Below the pieces are notes generated by a model that was given only the letters and a program-made list of their open reading frames with translations, was not told where the DNA came from and ran no database searches. From positions 42,720,646-42,784,645 of the forward strand of contig CM039508.1 in NCBI GenBank assembly GCA_022432975.1: a DNA stretch of 64,000 bases. Direction: 5' to 3'. The stretch comes from Begonia masoniana (lineage: Eukaryota; Streptophyta; Magnoliopsida; Cucurbitales; Begoniaceae). A program made the translations under genes and the position numbers. Positions 1 through 12,253 of this stretch are shown here, one piece after another; within the stretch, counting starts at the first letter, position 1, and each line of letters starts with the position of its first letter.

Positions 1-251
1 AGCTACAACCAATCAAAAGAAAGCGTTAATGTTACTTCCGTAATATTCTCAGAGGAGAACAACGCAAAAGAAATGTGACCGTTGGAGAACTCCGTTTTCA
101 AATAGAGAAAATGCAGGGAAAAAAGGGAAAGCAATTTAAGAACTCAACGTCGAATCTGATACCAATCTGAAAAGCGACAACGAAAGCAGGGTAGTTTATC
201 TCTCTAGAATGCGAAGAAACTAAAAACTACACAGAGGAAACGAGGGCTATA

Positions 252-707
252 ATGGCAAAGTCTGGATCAGAGGACGGGAGATTAAAAGAAATGATGGAGA
301 AAGAGGAAGCAGCTCATCCCTATGCCTTCCATGTCTCTGGACCTCGCAATGTTTCTTCTCCGAATTGGAGAGACCTCATCAGCTCTAGCTGGTCAGATTT
401 CCCTTTTTTTTTTCTTCATATTTTTATTTGCTTGTGTTTTCACTGGTATGGTCATTGACTTTGAAATGATTCTGGGTTTGCTGTGATTCTGATTGTTTGG
501 TTTTGAGTCTGGAGTGTATGGGTTAATCATCTTTATCGAAGTAATTGGAGACTGGCTGACTGAGTAATATAATAATCGATGAATATTATATGTGGAATTT
601 AGGATCTACGTTTTCATCATTGCTTTCCTTATTTGCTTCTAATGGTCTAACAATCTTGTTGATTTCGATATTGTTACCTACTTGGATTTGGAATTTTTCT
701 TCTAGTT

Positions 708-751
<44 letters not shown>

Positions 752-1956
752 TCTCACTCTCTCTCTCCTCGCATTCACAGTTGAGATTTTGGGTCTTATT
801 GATTTCAATCTATGATTACTTTTTTAAGTTGACTCCACAAGAATTGATAAGCCACATAAGTTAATTTATCACCTTTGATCTTCATTTTCATGAACATTGT
901 TCCTCTCCCTAACATTTGGATGTACATCCATGCATAAATAGGAAGGATGGGAACTACAAAAGAACAGTAATGGCCTGTTTTATCCAAGCAGTATACTTGC
1001 TAGAACTAGACAGACAAGAAAGCAGAAACCAAGACAATGCCCTTGCTCCAAAATGGTGGACACCCTTAAGTACAAACTAATCCAATCCCTTATTGATGAG
1101 AGAGACAACTCGATCTTCGGTGCGATATTCGAGTGGGATCGATCATCGGCAATGGCCGATTTGGTCCTAATCCGTCCAACCGGGGCACCCAGAGCCATCT
1201 TGGCGCTGAGAGGAACAGTTGCTCAAGAGCCCTACGATTCGGAGGGATATAGAAGATGATCTTCGATTTCTAGCTTGGGAAAGCTTGAAGGGTTCAGTTA
1301 GGTTTAATGTGGCTATGGAGGCTTTGAGATTATCAGCTGAGAAATATGGAAGTAGTAATATTTGTATAGCTGGCCATTCTTTAGGAGCTGGATTTGCCCT
1401 TCAAGTTGGAAAAGCATTAGCCAAAGAGGGTATTTATGTTGAAACTCATTTGTTCAATCCTCCTTCTGTTTCATTGGCTGTGAGTTGGAGAAACATTGGA
1501 GAAAAGGCCGAATTCGCTTGGAAGAGGTTTAGATCGATGTTACCTTCCGGCGACGAGGAAAAGGCCGATGATAAAATTGCCGGGTCGAAGAGTTGGATAC
1601 CGAGTAATCTGAGCTGGCTGAAGAACTCGGGGATCGGATTGGAGAAATGGGCACCTCATCTGTACGTCAACAATAGCGATTATATTTGTTGCTCGTATAG
1701 CGATCGTGATCATACAGAAGAGAGTCTAGCGGGGAAGGAGAACGCGAGGCCGGGAAATGGGCAGGTGGGGACGGCCAAGCTGTTTGTGATGTCGAAGGGG
1801 AAGCAGAGGTTTCTTGAAGCTCATGGGTTGGAACAATGGTGGTCTGATGATGTGGAGCTGCAGCTTTCTTCTCTGCATAATAGTAAGCTCATTAGCAGGC
1901 AGTTGAAATCATTGTACAGTCTTCCAAGTTCTCAACTAACACAGGCAAACACATGA
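252..1956 (+). CDS. lipase-like alpha/beta hydrolase (GDSL esterase/lipase At4g10955-like), two exons, with two compensating frameshifts
   Basis: Exons 252-391 and 942-1956 (GT at 392, AG at 940-941) join inside a Trp codon, so SSSW continues as KDGNYKR. The protein has the N-terminal YAFHVSGPRNVSSP block, an AVYLLELDRQES block, and the nucleophile-elbow motif GHSLGAG (GxSxG) at about 1372-1392, followed by FNPPSVSLA. These features identify the plant lipase class 3-like family annotated as At4g10955-like; substrate and location in the cell are not established. Reading the conserved protein needs a frame change near 1066-1068 (one base missing after WWTP) and another at about 1218 (one extra base in RGT-LLKSPT). 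The roughly 50 codons between are conserved in the shifted frame (ERDNSIFGAIFEW). This is either a disrupted gene or two assembly indels. Family call is firm; integrity is uncertain. Confidence 0.8.
719..775. repeat. (CT)n microsatellite in the intron of the lipase-like gene
   Basis: An uninterrupted CT run of more than 20 bases continues into an imperfect CTCTCT/CACTCT tract. It lies in the intron 392-941 and has no coding role. Confidence 0.9.
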
Positions 1957-3889
1957 TGAACAAGAACAAAAAATCTCCATTCTTGGTCTCCAAATTATGT
2001 TCCTAAATAACTCGTTTTTGTTCGATTTCGTTTGAGGTTTTTTTGTTTGTTCTTTGCGCTGAATGTCGCAGTTGCTACATAATAAGATAGATACTCGTGG
2101 GATGATTTCTCAACAAAATTATCAAAATTGTGAATTTTAAAGATTCTTTTATCTAATCGAATCAACATGATATCTCACTGGCGATTGTAAAATTGAGTAT
2201 AAATTCTGTAATAACTTACCCTGCACATTTACTTGGCCGTACAATTTATTTATTTACTGTCTTAATTATTTGAAAATCATTATTGTGAAAATGACGTAAT
2301 TCATCAAAACTTGTGGGGCAGACCACTTGAATACCTTGAGTTAGGTGATCGAAATCTGTTCAGAAGTTGGATCAGTCCTCCTAGTATTTCTGTCGCAATT
2401 CCCTTCTAGATCATGTGTAACATCAGTACAAATCTAACTTAATTAGACTATATTGGTCCCTTAAATTTATTTACCAACATTTTGTTATGGATAAAAAAAG
2501 AAAAGAAAGGAGACAAAACAATATAACTTGTACTAACAACATTAATTCGGAAATCATTAGGATCATAAATAACTTCTAAAAATAAATTAAAAGAAGATAA
2601 AAGCCCAAGAAACTTATAATTTCTCATGTAATATGTATTTCCAAAGAAGCAAACAAATGGGTAAATTAAAGTGGCTGGGTAGGATCACACGTTCAATTTC
2701 ACTACTGTCAATGAAAAAGCAACATAAACAAGTCTCTACTCTCTAGAGTGTTCTTCATTGAATAGACAAGCAAATAGGAATATCTTCTCTCTCTCTAGTC
2801 CACTCTACTCAAAAGGGACCCAAATCAATAGAGCACATATATTTACAAATTATTAACCAAATTGGTCAAAGGTTACCTTTAATCTGTTCCGCCTGAAAAT
2901 TGCAGTATCAGAACCGATTATCTCACCCAGAAAGGGATGGAAGATTCTGGTTGGTGACGATAAACACGTTATATTTGATGAATTGACCACAATCTGATCG
3001 TCAGGCCAACTAAAAAAGATAATAGAGATGTGAATAAACATTGATTCCTGCAGATAAGAAAAGCAAGCAAGATGGAATTAGTTGTGATTAAATCATAGCG
3101 AGCTAAAAGAAACAATTATGTATCAAAGGAAAGCAATACTAAAAACTTGTATATTTACTGAATCAAACAGAAATTCTGATATGACGGAGAAGTAAAAAGA
3201 AGTTATTTCTAGGAATTATTAGGGACGATTTTTTCAGAATTTTTAGTGATGAAATAGAACAGATCCAAGTAAAGAAATCTAAGCTCAGTCTTCAAAACTA
3301 CAGGATAAAATGTTCTATCATTCACCATGACCCTTGTAATCCCACATATCTCAACATTTTTCTCGTCTCCATTTGGAGCTTGAATGAAAGATTCAATCTC
3401 CTGCTTGCTCCACGTCCCAGTGAACTAAGGTTCCTTTCTATAAAGATCTTAATGAGAGTTAAATCTAATATGGCAAGTAAGGTACTAAATTCTTGTACTT
3501 GTCTTTCCTCAGCTGGAATACTTTTTTCTCAATGATGTCATTCGGATGGATTAACAACTAGAAGACAAGCACTGAAAAAATATTTTATTTGCTAAAAATA
3601 AAAATAAACACTTGAAGCTAAATGATCGTTTTCACAGATGAAGGAAAAAAAGGGATACGGAAAATAAGCACGGCAACATCAATCTTCATTTATAGTATTT
3701 TCTCCCAGCCCACCCCCCTCATAGTTAAGGCAACAAGTTTTCGAAAGATAATTTGTCTATTGATGATGTCAAGCCAAAAGTAATCATTAGTCTAAACTTC
3801 ACCCATGTTAATCCAGCAGAAAAGGAGTTCGGATCGTATGCAAAATTGAGCAAAAGAAATATCAGATGCATGATTGTAAATAGTAGTAC
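1957..3889. other. intergenic / 3' flanks, no gene seen
   Basis: AT-rich sequence between the stop of the lipase-like gene and the minus-strand oxygenase-like gene. The only gene-related signal is a good minus-strand acceptor (ctgcag) ending at 3048. If exon 2 of the next gene splices at 3949, this acceptor would give an immediate TGA, so the region may be 3' UTR of that gene. Confidence 0.5.
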
Positions 3890-6481
3890 TTAACAGAAAG
3901 AAAAAACAGAGAAAACTTCATATGGCATGAAATTAGAGTTGCTCTTACAGTTGGCTGACTGCTGACCAGCTTGTCCAGGTTCAGTTAGACTCAACTCCAT
4001 ATCATGGCTAGCTGTCCAACCAGGCTCATAGGCTTCAAGAAAACCAAGCTTTGCCTTATTAGGTAAATCATGGGGGTGAACAAACGGCACTGCAGGAGGC
4101 CATCCAATTTCCATCCTTATACTGGCACATGGACTCTCTGGGGAATGTATGTGACTCTCGCATTCCTTCAGATTACAGAATCTCAGCTTGATACCCTTCT
4201 TATCTGCCATATCCTGAACCCTCTCCTTAAGAACTCTCTGTGCCTCAAGCCTTAATCTCTTAGACGGGGGCAAAGGCTTGCTATTTGAACTAATCTTTCG
4301 CCTCCTCATCTTTATAGGTCCTGTACCAGCATTTCATCGATCCAACGACCTGTTGTTAAAAGCTTCTCACTAAGGGGGCTACTCAGACTATGAAAAGAAG
4401 CAACATAATCAAGATGCGCTAATGAATTAGAAAGCAACTCTTTTTGCAACTGAAATTTGCATCAAAACCATCTAGTGGAATATATAACACCAGGATGAGT
4501 AATTCTGTTTCCTAAAAGGATAGAGGGTTCAGCTTACTAAAAATAGTTGGTTATCTATTCACAACAAACAATCAGCCATGAAACCTCACCATGTGCACAC
4601 CATGATCAAATTAACCTGACTTTGCCCTAAGAAATCAACATGCAGAATTGTCCAAACTTTCTGGACTAACAAACGTCTATACTGCAGAATCATAAAATGT
4701 CAGTTTTTTAACAAGACCGTGTCCAACATGATATGATAGATTAGCAGAGTTGTCTTTTCTTTGTAAAATTATCCTCAGTTACTTCTCAGAGAAAAAAAAA
4801 AAAAAATCTGTTCTTCAGGCCCCAACATTTTTTATTGGTTATCATTATTATTTTTTTGTGTTAGCTTGAGTAAATCTGTTAACAAACATAATTTGAGTTT
4901 AGTTGAATGAAGAGAAATACAGTTCTTTCCCATCAAGATAGATACAAATGGCTTTGAATTTATTTCTGTGTGCACTACTTTTGTATTCCACGCATCAACT
5001 TTTGCCTTCATTAAATTTTTAATACAGATAGAGAAATGTTGAGGCAGTAAATTTTTTGTCATCAAAGTGTATTGTCTCTCACAAGAGACAGAGAAATTCA
5101 CATCAAGGTGATTGAACAATCAAAATTGTTACTTCAAAAGGTAAAAGAGACGTTGCAACAAATTATAAGAATTTTCATGAAACAAGCGAGTAGAAGTGGG
5201 AAAACAACAAAGAACAAAAATGATTCACTACAATCCATGTATAGTTCAAACAAGAGTTTCATTTGTCACTCTTTTAGTTCATCTCTTCATTTCCCCTTTT
5301 AAGTTGGGGAGGAGGGGTAAGAGCCATGGTAAGGAGAAGTGCCAAAACAATACCATCGTAACAATAGTTTTCATTCACGGATGAACTATATACCACAATA
5401 ACTATATAATTAAAGGCTAAAATTGCATACCATCTTGGGCAGTGGGGAAACTGAAATTCTGCACACTCTGCCGGTTAAAAAGCTGATCCATCGGGTGTGA
5501 CCTCTGCATAAAGTCATCCACTGGGACTGGAAGCTGAAACTGGGCTTCAACCCCATGACCAGCTGCTCTCATTTCTGAACAGCTGAGACTGGTCGTAGAC
5601 TTAGGCATAAGTTTGAAAGCCAAAGAACATCTTCCATACATATTACTTTGCATAGCGTTAATCTCATTTCTGTGTAAAGCAGGATTTACATAGCCTGCAG
5701 TAGCTTGATATAGAGCCAATCCAGGGTAAACAATGGCTTCCTGAGGACCAAGATCTCCGTCCACAAGAATCCACCTTCCATTAAAATCTCGTATTTGTAG
5801 TCCTGCCTTATCAGGCTTAACAAAAGTCACTAAGCTTTTATCAACTTCTTGCTCATGATCAGGATATAAAACTAATTGACCATCCTCCTGAGGAGCTAAA
5901 TTATGGTGCTGTCCTCCATGGAAGGACGGCCTTGCGTGGCAGCAAACAGACAATACTGAAGAAGATATTTCCCGACCCCTCAGTGGAACACTATCAAGTA
6001 TTTCAATGAAAGGAGAGCTACGCAAATTCAAATAATAGCTAACGGCATCCAATATATCTCTAGCGGCCTTCCCAAATAGAGAAAATATGTCAGGCAAACC
6101 TGCTGGAGGGAGAGGCAAATCCATTCCATTACTAGGCTCCATAGGAGTTAAACCTGGTCTATAGTCATAAAACTCTTGCCATAGGTGAGCATCAGTGTAG
6201 TATCCAGAAGTCCTGCACCATTCCCGAGAGTCATTGCTGTGAATCATATCTGCAGTTTGATAAGGTGCCCTCTGATGAAAAAATAGACGAGCAGAATCAA
6301 GGCCAGATCTCAAAAGTGCTCCATCTTTTGCAGGAAATTGAATAATGGCAGCAGAATATTGAGCTAAGGATTGTGATAAAGTAGTGACGGATAGTTTGTA
6401 AGAATCAGACGGAACGCCTTCGGAGGGAGCTAAATCAGTAATCTTCACCCTCCCTATTGATGGCAGGCCATTGCCTGCCAT
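3890..6481 (-). CDS. 2-oxoglutarate/Fe(II)-dependent oxygenase-like protein, two coding exons
   Basis: Exon 1 is 6481-5431 (ATG at 6481, donor gatg|gtatgc). Exon 2 starts at 4320 (acceptor tacag) and restores the frame as AQDG|PIKMRRRK. The roughly 490-residue protein begins MAGNGLPSIGRVK and matches a conserved plant single-domain family annotated as 2OG-Fe(II) oxygenase superfamily. The double-stranded beta-helix core is recognisable (VCCHARPSF, then AGLQIRDFNGRW, then VNPALHR). The usual HxD of the iron site is replaced by EVDKS, so catalysis is doubtful. A basic segment (SKPLPPSKRLRLEAQR) in exon 2 could be a nuclear signal. Exon 2 either reads to a stop at 3890 or splices at an AACT|GTAAG donor (3949/3948) into a short last exon. 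The substrate is unknown. Confidence 0.72.
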
Positions 6482-6745
6482 GAAAAAATGACCTCAAGCA
6501 GCTGAATTCACAAAAGCTTTGTTCACTTCATTGAAAACAAAAACCAGAAGTGAGAAGCATCAGTTACAGAAGAAGAAGAAGAAGAAGAAGAATCGCCAAT
6601 CAAATGAGAGAGAGAAGAGGAAGAAAGGGATGGGTAGGGTTAGGGACAAGGGACGAAAGTGAAAGTAAACGGATACTTCGACAAAACGACGTCGCTTGAG
6701 ATGGGTAATCATGTGAAATATAATAATTAAAATTTGTGACAGCAA
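6482..6745 (-). promoter_or_regulatory. 5' leader and proximal promoter region of the oxygenase-like gene
   Basis: Immediately upstream of the ATG at 6481. It contains a (GAA)n tract at about 6569-6592 and GA-rich sequence to 6660, typical of plant 5' UTRs. No TATA box was assigned with confidence. Confidence 0.4.
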
Positions 6746-7879
6746 TTGTCACTTTACCACATTATTGTAAAGTTTGCATCAACATTAGTAAATATAAGTT
6801 AATGCGTCTTTCAATTACGATACGAAAGTATAATTTTAAAAACGATATAATTACTTTTTGTTCGAAAAATTTATCGAGCACCACTTTTCAAGAAATTTCA
6901 AGGACTATTTCATTTGCTAATTTTTCACTTAATTTTTTATTCGATCAAAATGTTTATGATGACTCGTAATATGAAAATAAGTAAAATGTATTCCAAAAAC
7001 GAGAAATAAATCGAATGTTCGAGAGGTAATTTTTTAAGTAAAATATCAAATTACGTAAAAATACATAAATATATATTTTTAAATTTATTATTAGTAACCA
7101 AAATACAAATAAAAAATTATGTGAAAATTTGAAATTAAAAAAGAAATTCATAAAATAAAGGGTAAGATACAAATCAAGCTTCGAACTTTGATGGTTAATT
7201 CCACTTAAACTTTGGACTTTTTTTAATAAAATAAATGTTCATGGTGAAAAGTTCGAAGTTTATTATATTTTATTAAAAAAAATTGATTTTTAAATTGAAC
7301 GTTCCCTCTAAATTTAGAGTTTATTTTATATTTCATCCTAAAATCAAATAAAAGATATTATAATAATAGAGCATAGAATAGAGATACATACGAGGATAGA
7401 CTATAGAACTGATCTGATTGACTACTCACTCTTAATTCTGCTAACTTTACATCTTATGGCCAGCCTTTTCATTTTTCACCAATGGAGGTAACTTAAATCA
7501 TTATATTCTGCTACGAAGTCGGGTTCTTATGATGCATCCTTTATTGTCGGTATCTAAACCATATTTCTTGATTTTACGAGACGAGCAGCAACAATGATCT
7601 ATCCAAGTGGTTCAAACCAACGTAGTTAATAAACGAGAAATTAATGTTTTTATTTATTTGATTTTTGTTGAAGATATGGTCACTCTGAATTTTGATGTCA
7701 AGATGGAACTTGAAAATTTTAATCTCTTAAGTCCTATGAAAAAACATAACCAACAGAAGAAGACATGTCCAATTTTAGTTCCAACCATAATAAATCATTC
7801 ACTTGAGAACACATATAACAACTCTTTATTCTTATACAACCATCAACTACAAATTCTAATCCACTTGTTAATTTTGAAC
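6746..7879. other. AT-rich spacer, no gene recognised
   Basis: Short overlapping ORFs of very low complexity only. The stretch 7600-7880 may be the decayed gag end of the old Copia that is recognisable from 7880, but I cannot show it. Confidence 0.5.
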
Positions 7880-9103
7880 GTACCGTAAATAATCCTTGGA
7901 TTATTGATTCAGTTTGCACCGATCACGCTACACATACTTTAGAATTTTTAACAAATGTCTGTGAGCATCGTAATCTTCCCATTAGATTACCCAATGGAGA
8001 CTGTTATGCCCCATTTCCCATGGTGCATGAAGGCACGAGCCGAGGGCCCAAGGAAGGAGGAGTGAGGCTTCCTCCTATGGCGCGCGAAGATTTGTCTAAG
8101 TGTTAGACACTTGGGCCTGCGTGTCGGGCTGCATGGGTGGTGCAGTCCAGATGGCGTTCGAAGACTGATGGGCTCATATGTCGGGCCATGGGCGCGGGTT
8201 GGAGCGCGTGACAGGGCACTAGGCGCTGAGCACAACGGTGCGAGTGAAGCAGCGAGCGATATGCGGTACGCAGTGTGCAGTACGTGGTGCGCGACAGGCG
8301 CACATGGTCAGGACACAGTGAAGAGGTGTGAGTGAAGGGGCGCGAGCGGTATGCGGTATGCGGCGCGCGACAGACGCACATGGTCTGGAAATAAGCTGGG
8401 GCGCGCGACGGGGCGCAACGCTTTGGAGTGAAGCAGTACGTGGCAGGTGCACACAGTCGGGACATGGAGCGCTGGGCACCTGATGACAAGACGAGGCACG
8501 CGTTGGGCGAACCACGCGGCCGAGTGATGCACGTGCACTGGGTGCGCGATGCATGCATGAACCGAGGGAGCATTTATGTTAGCTGCACATTTATGTTTGA
8601 TTCATGTATTATGGCTAGGCCATTGTGTATATATACACCTTGAGACACCAAGCTAAGGCATTGAGCCTCGATCCATCTATCAAGAGGAGTCTTGAGCTAT
8701 TGTGGTGATCCTTGAGTGAGATTTTTGTCCTAGTTCTTTGTATTCGGAATATAAGAAAGGTTGGGAGGGTTTTCTCCCGTAAATACTTATGTCACTTAAG
8801 GGTGGGCTTCGGTGAGGAGCTAAATCAAGAGGAGGTTGGCCTAGTTGGGGACTTGGCACCGCACATTCCGAGGTGAAAAATTAGTGGTGTGACAAAGACT
8901 ATCCCCATAACCAATTAGATTCTTGTAAATTCAGTTCTCATATGCATTTTGCTAATTTTCTTTATGCTTCTTCATTCAAATTTAATCTCATGCCAGTTAG
9001 CATAATCACCAGAGCACTTAATTGTTCAGTTCACTTTATTTATTTATTTTTGTGTATTTCAGAACATGATTATGAAAAAGGTAATAAGTTTGGGTAGAGA
9101 ACA
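7880..9103 (+). pseudogene. old Copia retrotransposon, left remnant (protease region), split by a solo LTR
   Basis: 7880-8001 reads NNPWIIDSVCTDHAT...LPNGD, the Copia aspartic protease region (DSGATDH in intact copies, with G and A replaced). The same element resumes at 8895 with FKFNLMPVS and CSVHF, the segment that normally follows, and then reads KKVISLGREH. It is interrupted at 8002-8894 by a solo LTR and from about 9104 by the Tork-like element. Its integrase part reappears at 27018. Many stops; not functional. Confidence 0.7.
8002..8894 (+). mobile_element. GC-rich solo LTR inserted in the old Copia
   Basis: Begins TGTTATGCCCC and ends GGTGTGACA. It is flanked by GAGAC (7997-8001) and AAGAC (8895-8899), a 5 bp target duplication with one mismatch. 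The old Copia reading frame is continuous in sense across the two flanks, which confirms insertion. A TATA-like tatatatacacc lies at about 8627. Overlapping GC-rich ORFs inside are not genes. The element type is not determined. Confidence 0.7.
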
Positions 9104-9945
9104 TGATGAGGGAACTTATCATTTAATGTAGAAGAAAGAAAGAAAAAAAGAAAAACTTTCTTCTTTCTTGAGCTTGTGGTGTGAATTGAGACTTTTAAAG
9201 TTCTGATTCACTGCAAAGAGCAGGCGCCCACCTTCGTTTAAGGAAGGTGTCGTCTTGAAGTCTCCATAAATAGAGGCTTCAAGCAAACAAAAAAGTATTC
9301 GAATCTGAAATTTCTACATTCGATACTTGCAGAAAAAGAAGAGACGAAGATCTTCTCTGAGAAGAGGGAGAGAAATAGTGAGGATTATTATGAAGGGAGA
9401 GAAAAGAAAGAGTGTGAGAGAAAAATAAGTAGGGTGCTTTTGTGCACATTGAGAGTTCTAAGAGTAGTGATTTCTCTTAGTGAATATTTTCTAGAATATT
9501 CGATATCTAGAAAAATATTATAAATCTTATTTTTTATAATGAGATCTTTCTGGACATGGTCCCCATGGATTTTTCCCGTTTTGAATTTTCACGTAAAATT
9601 CTCGGTGTTCATTTTAGCCATTATTTCTCTTATTTCTTGGCCGTTATAATCTTACGGCGTTGAAAAATATTTTTGGTATTTTTCAGATTGCATCTGCTAT
9701 CGTTTCTTGTACCGCTTATTTAGTGGTGTAATTGTACTGTGTAAGTGAGTTCTGTCTAGGAGACTGAATTTTAAGTGGGACCGTTTGTGACCCCTCCTAG
9801 TCTTTCCTGGGAACTTACTTGGAAAGGTAAATCTGTCTAAGGAGATTGTCAAGAGCAGTCTTTTCTGGAAATTATCATGATCAGTACTCTTCACATTTTA
9901 CAGTGGTGGTATTATTATTGTTCCCACCAATTTTATTACTTTCCA
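9104..9945 (+). repeat. 5' LTR of the Tork-like Copia
   Basis: Direct repeat of 26269-27012. The shared stretch runs from gaattgagacttttaaag through gcatctgctat to ttcccaccaattt. The 3' end is set by the primer-binding site that follows at 9951. Confidence 0.75.
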
Positions 9946-9950
9946 AAAAG

Positions 9951-9963
9951 TGGAATCAGAGCC
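9951..9963 (+). other. primer-binding site (initiator Met-tRNA type)
   Basis: TGGAATCAGAGCC differs by one base from the canonical Copia site TGGTATCAGAGCC. It lies 5 bases after the LTR end. Confidence 0.75.
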
Positions 9964-9971
9964 TTGTTATT

Positions 9972-10580
9972 ATGGCGGGAAAGATTGAAATTAAAAAATT
10001 CAACGGAAATAATTTTTCTTTATGAAAATTAAAAATGAAGGCGCTACTGCGGAGAGATGATTGTGCTATGGCCATCGGCGACAGGCCGACGAACATTGAA
10101 GACGAGAAATAGAACAAAGTAGATGAGAATGCTATAGCCATTTTGCATCTTACTCTAGCAAATGAAATTTTGTCAAGTATCTCAGAAATGGTAACTGACA
10201 AATAGATTTGGGATACGTTGACAAAACTATATGAGAAGAAGTCTAGGTAGAATAAAATTTTCTTGAAAAAAAAATTATATATTCTTCGGATGTTAGAATC
10301 AACAACAATGACATAGCACATCAATACTCTCAATACGTTATTTTCTCAACTTACAGCAAAGGAACACAAAATCGACGAAAATGAAAGAGCAGAACTTTTA
10401 CTTCAAAGTTTGCTAGATTCATATGATCAACTCATTGTAAATTTGCTCAATGGTACTGCAAAAACGAAATTGATGTTCAATGATATTGCAACCGCGGTTC
10501 TTGACGAAGAAAGTAGGCGGAAGAACAAAGAGCACTTTTATGTGGAAGCTTTATTAGTCATGAAAGGGAGATCAAAGGAA
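9972..10580 (+). pseudogene. gag fragment of the Tork-like Copia (N-terminal part)
   Basis: ATG at 9972 opens MAGKIEIKKFNGNNFSL, then KMKALLRRDDCAMAIGDRP, LHLTLANEILSSI and HKIDENERAELLLQSL, the gag typical of Tnt1/Tork elements. TGG codons have become stops (NFSL* for SLW). It is cut at 10585 by the SIRE-like insertion, and the C-terminal gag with its zinc knuckle continues at 20671. Confidence 0.8.
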
Positions 10581-10585
10581 CGTGG

Positions 10586-11930
10586 TGTAGGATCGAGATT
10601 GCCTAAGAGGGGGGGTGAATTAGCCTTTTTAAAACTTAATTTACTAAACTAATTAATTTCTCTCTTATGTTCAAACAATATGAAAACAGCAAATAATCAA
10701 ACAATGCAAGAGAGAGAGAGAGAGATTGACACCACAGTTTTTAACGTGGTTCGGCTAAGCTTGCCTACGTCCACGCTTCAAGGCTCCCCCTTGAAGATTC
10801 TTAACCTTCTCTTCACGAGAATGAACAGATCAGAATTTCGGGCTCCGATCAACTGCCTTTTACATATCTAGATTGAACTTGACGGGCGTCAATCCACTGC
10901 CTTTCTAGTTTTACAGGTTTGAATGAATGAATACAACAAACTACAAACTCTCAAATCAAATTCTCAAGTTTAGGAATCGAGAGATGTAGTTGAAGAATAC
11001 AGAGTATGATTAATCGCAAGTTAGGGCTCAAGAATAAAATTCGCAAAAGTTGTTTCTTCGTGCTCTAACCTTGGCTTAAATACTCTGTTTTCAAATCGGC
11101 TCTTGACTTTAATGCTCCTTATCCAATAATGGAAACTTTGTTACCGTTGGAGCAGCTTTCGTACAAATGCAGGTAGCCGTTGCTTTCTGAAATCGCAAAT
11201 CGCCCGATGCCATTAATGCTCTGGACTTTAAGCTTCTGGGCGAGGTACACTGTAGCTTTCGCGGTATATTTAAAATCTGGTGGAAGATGTTTCTTTACAA
11301 TGCTTGAACCAGCTTCGGTAGATGTAGTGTTGTGAAGCTTGAGCCGAAACGGTGGATGCTGCTTTAGAAGTTGAACCGCTGTCAGTAGATGCAAGCATTA
11401 AACAACTGAACCGCTATCAGAGGATGTCTTCTTCGAAGTATTCCGCCTTTGTCGTTTAGCGAACGGAGGATATAAATGTAGACTTTGAAGGTATGCAATC
11501 AGTGGACTTCCTCTTTTGTCGTCTAGCGATGGGTGGATATCTTCTTTGAATGACTCTTGTTCTTTTGTCGTCTAGCGATCGGTGGATATCTTCTTTGAAC
11601 GACTCTTGTTCTTTTGTCGTCTAGCGATCGGTGGACAACTTCTTTGAACGACTCTGTTTTTGTCGTTTAGTGATCAGTGGACTGCATCTTTTACGTGTAG
11701 CTAACGGTGGATATGCATTTTTGTTTTCAGCCCTGTAATACTATTTTATCCTGAACACTCAACCACAATTATTAGAATACTAAAATACCTTTTCCAAGGG
11801 CATTTTCAAACGATTAATTTCTCATGCATAGTTCAAGATTCTCATTTAATAAACATAATCAATTTACGTTTATGAACACACAAATACATCATCAAAAACA
11901 ATCTAGACTTAAATAACATTTAAGTCAACA
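10586..11930 (-). repeat. 3' LTR of the SIRE-like Copia
   Basis: Starts TGTAGGATCGAG and ends TTAAGTCAACA on the plus strand. It pairs with 19330-20670; I counted about 30 differences in the first roughly 770 aligned bases (about 96% identity by eye). It contains about four 49 bp tandem units beginning cttttgtcgtctagcgat at 11513, 11562, 11611 and about 11656. Confidence 0.92.
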
Positions 11931-11946
11931 ATCTCCCCCTTTTTGA
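11931..11946 (-). other. polypurine tract of the SIRE-like Copia
   Basis: Minus-strand AAAAAGGGGGAGAT lies directly before the 3' LTR, which starts TGTTGACTTAAATG on that strand. This is the classic second-strand primer position. Confidence 0.85.
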
Positions 11947-12253
11947 TGATGACAATCTATGAGTGTAAATTTGATTAAGTATTACTCTCCTCCATAATCC
12001 TAGCTCCCCCACAGCATATGCATATATTAAAAATATCATATTCAGATTTTCAAGATTTTCAATCCATTCTCATACATACTCTCAGCATATCAAACAGTTC
12101 TAAACCAAATTTCAGTCAGCATCAATCTAGTTTCTCCCCCATTGTCATTATCAAAAACAGGAGGAAAGAACAGAGAGTAATACAAAATTTGAACGAGCAA
12201 AGTGAAAGAAAATATTGTTCAACCAACAACCAAGAAAGAAAACAGCATCCTAA

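Noticed and set aside
2853..3041. 62 aa minus ORF as a last coding exon of the oxygenase-like gene
   Set aside because: Splicing to the nearest acceptor (3048/3047) would give an immediate stop in phase, so it is at most untranslated.
8003..8643. Overlapping Cys/His/Arg-rich ORFs on both strands
   Set aside because: They arise from GC-rich repeat composition in a solo LTR; five frames are open at once and none shows a domain.
9951..9963. tRNA-like matches at this and other primer sites (19316, 61007)
   Set aside because: Only the 12-13 base primer-binding complement is present; no cloverleaf.
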